5,096 nt of DNA, taken from Anaerolineales bacterium. Lineage in GTDB: Bacteria > Chloroflexota > Anaerolineae > Anaerolineales > UBA11858. The notes below the pieces were generated by a model. It was not told the origin of the DNA. It searched no databases and saw nothing but the letters and a program-made list of their open reading frames with translations. Shown one piece after another: positions 1 through 4,799 of the stretch. A program made the position numbers and the translations under genes. The DNA lies in assembly GCA_015485245.1 (NCBI GenBank), contig WFTY01000189.1, positions 1-5,096 on the forward strand. Direction: 5' to 3'. The stretch's first letter is position 1; the number at the start of each line of letters is the position of its first letter.

Positions 1-26
1 ATCCAGACGACCGTATTTTTGAGCAT
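1..26 (-). CDS. Start of a further gene, cut by the left edge (unknown product)
   Basis: Only the first eight codons are visible: ATG at 26 reading MLKNTVVW, with AAAGGAG six bases upstream. A short basic start followed by hydrophobic residues is compatible with a signal peptide or membrane anchor, as expected for another tad-cluster protein (for example a second TadG-like, a CpaB-like or an adhesin protein). The product cannot be named from this fragment. Its codons 5-8 form one arm of the 12-bp inverted repeat, which may affect translation. Confidence 0.65.
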
Positions 27-32
27 GAGGTT

Positions 33-39
33 CTCCTTT
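33..39 (-). promoter_or_regulatory. Shine-Dalgarno of the gene at the left edge
   Basis: AAAGGAG on the minus strand ends six bases before ATG 26-24. It is the main evidence that a gene begins there. Confidence 0.7.
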
Positions 40-79
40 CTGGAGCGTCAGATTTTGGCTGTCTGCCGCCTCAGTGACG

Positions 80-109
80 GGTCAGGCATCCCGCGGGATG
101 TGCCTGACC
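80..109. repeat. Long hairpin-forming inverted repeat
   Basis: GGTCAGGCA (80-88) and TGCCTGACC (101-109) are exact 9-bp reverse complements. The 12-base interior contains TCCCGCGGGA, so the stem can extend by three GC-rich pairs past a two-base bulge. It has no T-run on either side, so it is not a standard intrinsic terminator. It may be an mRNA processing or stabilising structure, or a protein binding site. Confidence 0.75.
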
Positions 110-134
110 ACCCTCTGCTCAAACGGTCGTCTGG

Positions 135-578
135 TTACCTGCTAATGAACCGAATGGACGACTCGGACTCTCGCATGAAAGAGACCGAGGGTTGTCCAAA
201 AAACAATGGAACGTTGACGCTGCTGGAGCAGCGCACAACGCCCGCATTGAAGTTCGGGGACACGGTAAGCGACGCAGAGAAATTCTTTTGTGCGCGGTCC
301 GCCAGAACAGTTGCGAAAGTGCTTTGAGCGATGGTGTAGATTGTGCCAGCGGGGAGAAAACGCACCTCGCCGGTTTGCTGGTAGTGGGCATAGTCCACCG
401 AGGACACCGCTGCGTCTTCGCAGGCAGCATCAATCGCTGTCTGAACACGCAGAGAAATCTCCCACAGGCGCGAAGCGTCTACAACCAGCGTCATCAGAGG
501 GAGAACGACGAAAGCAAAAAACAGCGATGTCCAAATGAGTGAGGATCCCCTTTCCGACTGCATAGAACCGTCTACCAT
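135..578 (-). CDS. Small TadG/TadE-like pilus assembly protein
   Basis: This 147-residue single-pass protein starts with a short leader ending ERG (residues 9-11). A hydrophobic helix (about 14-34) follows, then VVDASRLWEISLRVQTAIDAACEDAA (32-57 region), which closely follows the 'lD.gr....r.lQ.a.DaAALA.A' pattern at the N-terminus of TadG-like (Flp pilus assembly) proteins. The remainder (about 70-147) is a short extracytoplasmic domain with one further Cys (C117, besides C53). It lacks the von Willebrand-like and long C-terminal regions of full TadG, and has Trp rather than Glu at +5 of the leader motif, so peptidase processing is uncertain. ATG 578 overlaps the TadE stop. ATG 563 is an alternative start that would leave a six-residue leader; neither has a good ribosome site. 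It is likely coupled to the TadE-like gene. Confidence 0.78.
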   Translation of the reverse strand: MVDGSMQSERGSSLIWTSLFFAFVVLPLMTLVVDASRLWEISLRVQTAIDAACEDAAVSSVDYAHYQQTGEVRFLPAGTIYTIAQSTFATVLADRAQKNFSASLTVSPNFNAGVVRCSSSVNVPLFFGQPSVSFMRESESSIRFISR

Positions 579-994
579 CCTTCTGCTCGGAAGAAACTCA
601 CGGCTGTACCGCTGAGTTCTGCTGGCATCTCAGCTCCAAAGAACGCTGCAATACCAGCGAAGAAATTAGGAACTGAATACCCAACGCGCACTTCTACCAG
701 TGTGCCCCGCTGCCCGGAAGCCACTACGCTTACTGTGTAGTCGCCGACACTGGCCTGGTTCAGCTTCGACCATGCTGCGTTGAATGCTACTCCGGCTGGA
801 TTAGCTTGCTCCACCGAAGCGCGCCGGGCAGCAAAATTGGCTGCATTGTTGGCGTTATTTGCTGCAACGGCAAAAAGCCCGCCGGTTACCAAAGCCAGCG
901 AAATAAACAACATCAAAGGGAAGGTAAAAGCGGTTTCGAGGATATCGCTGCCTCCCCGATTATCGCTCAGGAAGCGCCTCAGCAATTTGTACAT
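572..994 (-). CDS. tadE: TadE-like pseudopilin
   Basis: This 140-residue protein resembles TadE-family pseudopilins (minor pilin-like proteins processed by the prepilin peptidase and needed for Tad pilus formation). The N-terminus MYKLLRRFLSDNRGG is a short basic leader. It is followed by SDILETAFTFPLMLF, where Glu20 is at +5 after a cut behind Gly15, the conserved processing position. One membrane helix spans about 22-44. It is followed by NNANNAANFAARRASVEQA, like the 'aar.aAr..a' helix of TadE proteins, and a beta-rich periplasmic-side domain (about 85-137). ATG 994 is chosen because the longer frame from TTG 1072 would overlap the pilin gene and displace the leader motif. Its ribosome site is weak. 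It lies 17 bp after the pilin stop, so translation may depend on ribosomes arriving from the pilin. The gene ends overlapping the TadG-like start (ATGGTAG). Confidence 0.83.
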   Translation of the reverse strand: MYKLLRRFLSDNRGGSDILETAFTFPLMLFISLALVTGGLFAVAANNANNAANFAARRASVEQANPAGVAFNAAWSKLNQASVGDYTVSVVASGQRGTLVEVRVGYSVPNFFAGIAAFFGAEMPAELSGTAVSFFRAEGW

Positions 995-1011
995 ACTCTG
1001 GCCAAGCGATA

Positions 1012-1197
1012 TCAGATCGCGTTGGTGATACTTTGCCACAATGAAACCAATTGAGGCCCTAGAAGTTGCCAAATCGCCATCACGCCGATAACGATCACAG
1101 CAATCCAGATGCCGTCTTCGATGATACTGCTGCTGCCTCTGTCGTCTTTCACCAGATGCTTCATAATATTGAGTAACTGCTTTTTGGTGATAAACAT
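1012..1197 (-). CDS. flp: Flp-like pilin (major pilin candidate)
   Basis: This 61-residue protein has the size and layout of Flp/Fap pilins: a charged cytoplasmic leader (residues 1-21, ending KDDRG), a type IV-pilin-like hydrophobic helix (about 29-47), and a very short C-terminal amphipathic part. It follows the peptidase gene and precedes TadE/TadG-like genes, as in tad loci. The processing region reads DDRG-SSSIIEDGIWIAV. Flp pilins normally have G|xxxxEY with Glu at +5. Here Glu27 is +6 if cut after Gly21, or +5 if cut after Ser22, and Asp replaces the usual Tyr. The start at 1197 has GGAGGT five bases upstream; the internal Met12 has no ribosome site. Only a 21-bp gap separates it from the peptidase stop. 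It likely has its own promoter (1277-1305) and a possible attenuator. The major pilin role is inferred from size and context. Confidence 0.82.
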   Translation of the reverse strand: MFITKKQLLNIMKHLVKDDRGSSSIIEDGIWIAVIVIGVMAIWQLLGPQLVSLWQSITNAI

Positions 1198-1202
1198 GCT
1201 AT

Positions 1203-1208
1203 ACCTCC
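1203..1208 (-). promoter_or_regulatory. Strong Shine-Dalgarno of the pilin gene
   Basis: GGAGGT lies five bases before the pilin ATG at 1197, downstream of a U-rich, unstructured stretch. This is among the strongest ribosome binding sites in the window and fits high pilin expression. Confidence 0.8.
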
Positions 1209-1218
1209 AGCGAAAAAA

Positions 1219-1725
1219 TTAAACAAAAAACGCCCCGCAAGGGACGCAATAATCCCTGGGGACGCCAGACACAACCATTTTAGAAGCAAACCAGAAAAAT
1301 GTCAAGCCCAAAACAAAACCGGGAAACAATGGTACATCATGGTTTTTCAGGGTGTGGTTTTGATGCTTTCCGCTCCAGTGAGCAGCCAGCAACCAGGCAG
1401 CTACACCAAGCACACTGCTCAAAATATAGAATTTGCCTAAAAACGCATACAACATCCACGCTTTGGCGTCTGCTCCACCTACCAGTCCTCTATGCCACAG
1501 CACAAAGGGTACTGCTATACCCAAGACAATTACCATCCACGAGGTTGTCAGGCTCCCCATCAAACGCCCTATGATTGCCGCGCCCAGGGCAGGCAGGGTA
1601 AGCCAGTTGCTTACCTTGCCTGCGTGATAGTCCTGAACAGCGGACATGAGCGACCAAATCCAAACGATATAAAACATAGGTCTCGTGACAGCCGCAGCGA
1701 CCGGCGCCGGCGCACTTGTCACCAT
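1219..1725 (-). CDS. tadV: Prepilin peptidase, CpaA/TadV type (A24 aspartyl protease)
   Basis: This 168-residue polytopic membrane protein is a short prepilin peptidase without the N-terminal methyltransferase/zinc domain of PilD, as is usual for TadV/CpaA. It would cut the leader from the Flp-like pilin and pseudopilins at the cytoplasmic face. The two catalytic Asp regions of A24 enzymes are visible: D32 in QDYHAGKVSNWLTLP and D86 in GLVGGADAKAWM (the GxxDxK motif). VPLFPGFVLG (131-140) fits the conserved C-terminal 'P..P.l' segment. The first motif has KVSN where many members have R.IPN. ATG 1725 overlaps the upstream stop (ATGGTGA); an in-frame TTG at 1737 is less likely. Roughly the last 16 codons coincide with a promoter start region and hairpin for the pilin, giving an unusual tail with a CVPC motif that need not be functional. 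Confidence 0.87.
   Translation of the reverse strand: MVTSAPAPVAAAVTRPMFYIVWIWSLMSAVQDYHAGKVSNWLTLPALGAAIIGRLMGSLTTSWMVIVLGIAVPFVLWHRGLVGGADAKAWMLYAFLGKFYILSSVLGVAAWLLAAHWSGKHQNHTLKNHDVPLFPGFVLGLTFFWFASKMVVSGVPRDYCVPCGAFFV
1225..1246 (-). terminator. Rho-independent-terminator-like hairpin (possible attenuator) before pilin
   Basis: In the minus-strand RNA, CGTCCC (1246-1241) pairs with GGGGCG (1236-1231). This gives a 6-bp stem with one G-U pair and a UUGC loop, directly followed by six U (1230-1225), then G, UUU and a second U6 run (1218-1213). It sits between the predicted pilin promoter and the pilin ribosome binding site, and also within the last codons of the peptidase gene. The placement fits an attenuator or partial terminator rather than an operon end. 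The stem is short, so efficiency is uncertain. Confidence 0.5.
1240..1257 (-). promoter_or_regulatory. Possible antiterminator hairpin in pilin leader
   Basis: In the same leader, AGGGA (1257-1253) can pair perfectly with UCCCU (1244-1240) across an 8-base loop. That pairing uses most of the 5' arm of the terminator-like stem (1246-1241), so the two structures are mutually exclusive. A 5-bp helix is weak and the proposal is an inference. Confidence 0.28.
1277..1305 (-). promoter_or_regulatory. Predicted sigma-70-type promoter for the pilin gene
   Basis: On the minus strand a perfect -35 TTGACA (1305-1300) is separated by exactly 17 bp (1299-1283) from the -10 element TAAAAT (1282-1277), one mismatch from consensus. 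Transcription would start near 1270, about 73 bases before the pilin ATG. The promoter lies inside the 3' end of the peptidase coding sequence. It would give the abundant pilin its own transcript in addition to readthrough from the operon. Predicted from sequence only. Confidence 0.65.
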
Positions 1726-2402
1726 TGTTTGATCCAACCGACTCTTCCGTTGGGCAGGCGAATTGCCAACCAGGTGAGTGGTCGCCCGTCCTCCTCGCGT
1801 TCTTGCGTTTGGAGGATATGGTAGGGTGTGCCAGCCCAGAGATAGGTGTCCAGCCCCCCTTCGAGAGCCTTGAACATCCAGGTATCATTTTCTAGGCGCT
1901 GATAGCCGCTCTCGATTTCATAGACAAACTTAGTTGCAATCCAGCCATCAATGCCTTGATAGTTTGCGCTTACCCAGCCGATGTCTCCATATGTGGCGAC
2001 CCCTCCGGTTAAGATGACCTCCTCCCCATTGGGGATTACTTGGATGATAACTCCGCCAGGCTCATGCCGTAGATAAACGCCGACCTCGTTGCTTGTCCAC
2101 AACACGTTTGTGGTTGTCGGAACTGCGGTCGGAGGAGGTTCGCTCGCTGCTGATGGAGGAGCGATTGCAACGGGTGTGGGCGTAGGCAGTGGCGTGGGTG
2201 TCGGTGATGGTAACGGCGTCGCCGTGGACGCTGCCAATTGCGCTGCGCTGGCATTGGTGGGAGCGGCTCCGCCTAGACGCATCACGACCAAGCCGCCCAC
2301 AAGAACGCCCAGCGTCAACAGCACTATTACCCCAACGACAAGCAAGATGGTCTTGGACGACAGCCGTCCGCCTAACTTAGACAAATCTACTGTGGTGGTC
2401 AT
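1719..2402 (-). CDS. Membrane-anchored protein with Pro/Thr stalk and two SH3-like repeats
   Basis: This 227-residue protein has a short basic N-terminus, one membrane helix (about 18-42), a Pro/Thr/Ser/Ala-rich linker (about 60-98) and an extracytoplasmic C-terminal half. Residues 104-163 resemble a bacterial SH3 (SH3b) domain: 'VGVYLRHEPGG...VIPNGEEV' followed by IGWVSANYQGIDGWIATKFV. A second, shorter copy may occupy about 185-227, ending in TWLAIRLPNGRVGWIKQW. The two copies share the 'W[VL].......GWI' spacing (W143/GWI 153-155 and W211/GWI 222-224). SH3b domains commonly bind peptidoglycan or proteins, so the architecture suggests a stalked wall-facing accessory of the pilus machine. ATG 2402 is chosen over GTG 2426 because AAAGGA lies about seven bases upstream of it and the membrane anchor then follows a short basic tail. 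The stop overlaps the peptidase gene start. The domain call is moderately firm; the role is inferred. Confidence 0.82.
   Translation of the reverse strand: MTTTVDLSKLGGRLSSKTILLVVGVIVLLTLGVLVGGLVVMRLGGAAPTNASAAQLAASTATPLPSPTPTPLPTPTPVAIAPPSAASEPPPTAVPTTTNVLWTSNEVGVYLRHEPGGVIIQVIPNGEEVILTGGVATYGDIGWVSANYQGIDGWIATKFVYEIESGYQRLENDTWMFKALEGGLDTYLWAGTPYHILQTQEREEDGRPLTWLAIRLPNGRVGWIKQW
2169..2216 (-). repeat. Imperfect hexanucleotide-like repeat coding a (Pro-Thr/Ser/Leu)n stalk
   Basis: Degenerate C-rich units such as CCGACA, CCCACG and CCTACG encode alternating Pro with Thr, Ser or Leu (residues about 63-78, PLPSPTPTPLPTPTPV) of the SH3-stalk protein. Such tracts form extended linkers and can vary in length between strains. 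The copies are already diverged at third positions, so slippage is probably low. Confidence 0.6.
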
Positions 2403-2422
2403 TCTTATATCCTTTCTTCCTG

Positions 2423-2992
2423 TCACTGAAAACTGGCGTATGGGTATATTGCTGATACTTCATCTTCCCCTTGAAGGGGGACAATTTCCCAGAACAAGAA
2501 GCCCCAGGGATACCAGTTCGGGGCTGCTTCGCCGCGAATGATCCGATTACTTAAATCCAGGTGCATTTGGTCAAACACGAGCGCATAGCGGCAAACTAGC
2601 GTATCGCAGTTACTCCAGTTCACCCCGGTTTCCGATGCGGCGCTGCCCCCGACGAATACGCGCACCTTTGCGCCGCGCCTGATCCACTGGCGGGCATGGG
2701 CGGGGCCATTCCACGGCCCGCGGGGAAGATAGCCGTCCAGAGTTTGGATGCCCAACGCAACCCACACCGTGCGGGCCTCGCTGTTTTGGGTGTAATGTAC
2801 CTGCATCAGGTCGAGTATCCCGCCAGGGATTTCATACTGCGCCGTCTCGCCTACAACGCCTTCGAAGTACCAGGTTTGGCTGGCCGGATCGAAAATGACA
2901 CCATCGAGGAACATCTGTTCTCCGGCGCGTACCTGGGTTGGAAACATTGGGAGAATGACCAAAAACATCAGAGAAGCAATCAGCTTGTTCAT
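2423..2992 (-). CDS. Unrecognised secreted protein in tad operon
   Basis: I do not recognise a family for this 189-residue protein. It starts with a clear Sec-type signal peptide: MNK, a hydrophobic core to about residue 18, then PTQVRA with likely cleavage after Ala23. The mature part (about 166 residues) is rich in Trp and Tyr (for example W41, W77, W94, W103, W126, W160, W163, W168). It has only two cysteines (C129, C134), close enough to form a disulfide outside the membrane, and no further membrane segment, so a soluble beta-rich extracytoplasmic domain is plausible. ATG 2992 is preferred over an upstream TTG (3007) because GAGGAC sits about five bases before it and the signal peptide then begins directly. 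The gene lies 11 bp after tadC and ends close to the SH3-stalk gene. The operon position suggests a pilus-associated or assembly role outside the cytoplasmic membrane; this is inference only. Confidence 0.8.
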   Translation of the reverse strand: MNKLIASLMFLVILPMFPTQVRAGEQMFLDGVIFDPASQTWYFEGVVGETAQYEIPGGILDLMQVHYTQNSEARTVWVALGIQTLDGYLPRGPWNGPAHARQWIRRGAKVRVFVGGSAASETGVNWSNCDTLVCRYALVFDQMHLDLSNRIIRGEAAPNWYPWGFLFWEIVPLQGEDEVSAIYPYASFQ

Positions 2993-3003
2993 GGCGTCCT
3001 CGC

Positions 3004-3855
3004 TCAAAAGGCACTCAGGAATGACGAAAATGCGCCAAACCCGACAACGCCAAACAAGGGAACAAAGAAAAACAGGCTGACGGCAGCGGTCAGGCGCATA
3101 TCTAGCTGTACGATTTTCACTCGTAATTGCTGTCGATACTCTGACGCCAACGCATTGGAGATTTCCCGCAGCCGGTTGGCTGCGCCGATGCCAATGCGTG
3201 CTACCAGGTCTAGCTGTACCCCAAAGGCGCGCAATGCAGGCAGTCCCGTCTCCGTCATCACGTCTCGCAACACTCCGTTTGCTCCTTTGTGTTGAGCAAG
3301 CAGCGGCCTACCGGTCGCCTGGGATCGCTGCATCGCCTCTCTAATCAATGCGGCGAGCGGTCCCGGAAGCCCTGACGTTCGCTCTAACGCCATTTCAATG
3401 GGAACGCCTGCTTGAAGCTCGGCGGCTAATAAAACGGCTAATTCTGGCAGCCTTCTCACTGCTATTTCCTGCACTTTCTCGGCATTGCGTTTCAGTTGTT
3501 GGTACGGTAAGGCAGCCAGAACAAAAGGGGCGAACAACATCGCCCCGGAGGGGTTTTGCGCGAACAAAATCACTCCCACAATACCGAAGGCGGCCATTCG
3601 GAAAGCCACCTTCCCTGGCGTTTCGTCTGTGCCTCCTCGCCGAACCCAGGAAACCATCTGTTCTATTGTCGAGCGCGACGTGGGCAGGTGATCGGCCAGC
3701 TTTTCGCCCACCTTTGTGCTCCAGGCTTCCTGTTTAACATCCAGAAAATCGGCCAACGGATCGGGAGCCATCCGCCGCATAATCGCTCGCACTGCATGAG
3801 CACTTAGGAACGCTGCCGATCCTGCCGCCAAAAAAGCCAGTAGTAACGATGTCAT
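3004..3855 (-). CDS. tadC: TadC-like inner-membrane platform protein (T2SSF domain)
   Basis: This is the second platform protein of the Tad machine, 283 residues from the chosen start. Membrane segments are near residues 3-22, 84-99, 103-118 and 255-279. The T2SSF-type cytoplasmic domain (about 131-240) opens with RRLPELAVLLAAELQAGVPI, closely matching the usual 'LP.ll.lLa..l.aG.sl..Al' pattern of this family. It is followed by a helical bundle with LREISNALASEYRQQLR (229-245), typical of the region before the last membrane pair. An upstream in-frame start at 3894 exists, but ATG 3855 is preferred. It forms an ATGA overlap with the tadB stop, places a strong GGGAGGTG five bases upstream, and puts a membrane segment at the N-terminus as in homologues. 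The gene likely acts as a heteromeric partner of the TadB-like protein. Confidence 0.88.
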   Translation of the reverse strand: MTSLLLAFLAAGSAAFLSAHAVRAIMRRMAPDPLADFLDVKQEAWSTKVGEKLADHLPTSRSTIEQMVSWVRRGGTDETPGKVAFRMAAFGIVGVILFAQNPSGAMLFAPFVLAALPYQQLKRNAEKVQEIAVRRLPELAVLLAAELQAGVPIEMALERTSGLPGPLAALIREAMQRSQATGRPLLAQHKGANGVLRDVMTETGLPALRAFGVQLDLVARIGIGAANRLREISNALASEYRQQLRVKIVQLDMRLTAAVSLFFFVPLFGVVGFGAFSSFLSAF

Positions 3856-4799
3856 GCGGTCACCTCCCGAATCTGCGCGCGAATGTAATTCCATCCAATT
3901 ACTGCCCAGATCACCGATCCTGCTAGAACTAGCTGTGAGGCTAGGGACCCTATCAGTATTCTTCTTCCAGCCGGAGCGTAGAGTAGTACGCCGTAAATCA
4001 CCATAGCCAGCAGAATCGCGGCCCGGACGAGGCCTGTCGCTTGCGCCGCCTCTGTATGTGCCTCGCCACGCACCTCGATCAGTTCAGATAGGTTGTTTGC
4101 CGCGTTTAGGAACGCATCCATATACCCCTCTCCGCCGGTCTGCATCATGCGGCCAATCTCGAATACGACCAGCCCTAACGCAGACGAAATCTCAAACGCC
4201 TCGCTTTGCAACCGCTCGATGGCTGAGACGCCATAGGAGCGCAGTTCTTCGGCGAGATACATCACCCACGGATGCAGTGGTCGTTGTTCATCCACGGCTT
4301 GTACCGCGCTAACCACAGCATCTAACACGTTCCGCTCTGTGCGTAACACACCAGCAAGATTACGCAAGAACGTGGGGATGTCCTTCTCGATCTCTCCGCG
4401 GATTTTGTCCCAATGTGAGCGGATCGCCCCTGGTACGGTTGAATAGCCAATACTCCCACCCACGAGCAGCGAGATCAACAACGGGAGACCGGCAGCCGCA
4501 AACACAATGCCTCCTGCCAGCCCCAGAAGAATCTGGGCGTTGCGAACAGCTCTTTCCTCCTGCCCGGATACATCTATCGAAAACCGGCGGAAGAAAGAGC
4601 GGATTTTGTATTCCGAAGACCCGATCTTTGCCGGTTGTTCGGATGCCACCTGTAGGAAATCGTCCATTGCCCTGTCGACCCCGCGGCGGAATTGCCAATG
4701 AGCCAGTTGCCTCACAACGGCATAGGTCAGATATGCGGCTGCACCCGCTGCGATGAAGCGGTACAAAAAGCTTAGTAGCATGTCCAGATATGCGTTCAT
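3852..4799 (-). CDS. tadB: TadB-like inner-membrane platform protein (T2SSF domain)
   Basis: This 315-residue integral membrane protein is one of the paired platform proteins that, with TadC and the ATPase, extrude the pilin in Tad systems. Hydrophobic segments lie at about residues 10-28, 88-105, 106-122, 257-275 and 285-304. A cytoplasmic helical T2SSF-type region lies between them (about 139-250) and begins with the characteristic 'EKDIPTFLRNLAGVLRTERN..DAV' pattern. A second recognisable part is the Gly-containing helix turn near 'MMQTGGEGYMDAF' (219-230). Length and topology fit TadB (usually about 300 residues). The start is ATG 4799, overlapping the ATPase stop, with GAGGTG four bases upstream. 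The gene ends in an ATGA overlap with the TadC-like gene. The TadB versus TadC assignment is by order (immediately after the ATPase) and is therefore partly contextual. Confidence 0.88.
   Translation of the reverse strand: MNAYLDMLLSFLYRFIAAGAAAYLTYAVVRQLAHWQFRRGVDRAMDDFLQVASEQPAKIGSSEYKIRSFFRRFSIDVSGQEERAVRNAQILLGLAGGIVFAAAGLPLLISLLVGGSIGYSTVPGAIRSHWDKIRGEIEKDIPTFLRNLAGVLRTERNVLDAVVSAVQAVDEQRPLHPWVMYLAEELRSYGVSAIERLQSEAFEISSALGLVVFEIGRMMQTGGEGYMDAFLNAANNLSELIEVRGEAHTEAAQATGLVRAAILLAMVIYGVLLYAPAGRRILIGSLASQLVLAGSVIWAVIGWNYIRAQIREVTA
3861..3868 (-). promoter_or_regulatory. Shine-Dalgarno of the tadC-like gene
   Basis: GGGAGGTG on the minus strand ends five bases before ATG 3855. It lies within the 3' end of the tadB coding sequence. 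It decides the start of the TadC-like protein in favour of 3855 over the in-frame start 13 codons upstream. Confidence 0.75.

Larger units (their letters stand above)
3..134. repeat. Perfect 12-bp inverted repeat bracketing the intergenic region
   Basis: CCAGACGACCGT at 3-14 is the exact reverse complement of ACGGTCGTCTGG at 123-134. One arm directly follows the TadG-like stop codon. The other covers codons 5-8 of the next gene. In RNA the two arms could close a loop containing the 80-109 hairpin, the Shine-Dalgarno and the start codon. Confidence 0.7.
27..134. other. 108-bp intergenic region with strong hairpin and flanking inverted repeat
   Basis: No gene is supported here. The stretch holds the right arm of a 12-bp inverted repeat immediately after the TadG-like stop, a large hairpin (80-109), and the ribosome binding site of the next gene at 33-39. 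I see no convincing -35/-10 pair on the minus strand, so the next gene is probably cotranscribed. Confidence 0.7.

Noticed and set aside
80..109. Intrinsic terminator at the palindrome
   Set aside because: No T-run follows on either strand, so it was kept as a hairpin of unknown role.
19..542. Plus-strand open frames at the left end
   Set aside because: They lie antisense to the TadG-like gene and intergenic hairpin, lack convincing ribosome sites, and encode no recognisable motif.
1012..1072. Longer start (TTG 1072) for the TadE-like gene
   Set aside because: It would overlap the pilin gene by about 60 bases and put 26 extra residues before the basic leader that normally starts TadE proteins.
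2089..2541. Plus-strand open frame with Gly/Val/Ala-rich low-complexity product
   Set aside because: It is the antisense reading of the Pro/Thr linker of the SH3-stalk gene; low complexity explains the absence of stops.
2696..3295. Plus-strand open frame of about 199 codons
   Set aside because: It runs antisense across the boundary of the tadC-like and secreted-protein genes, has no ribosome site or recognisable protein pattern, and the minus-strand products there are clear.
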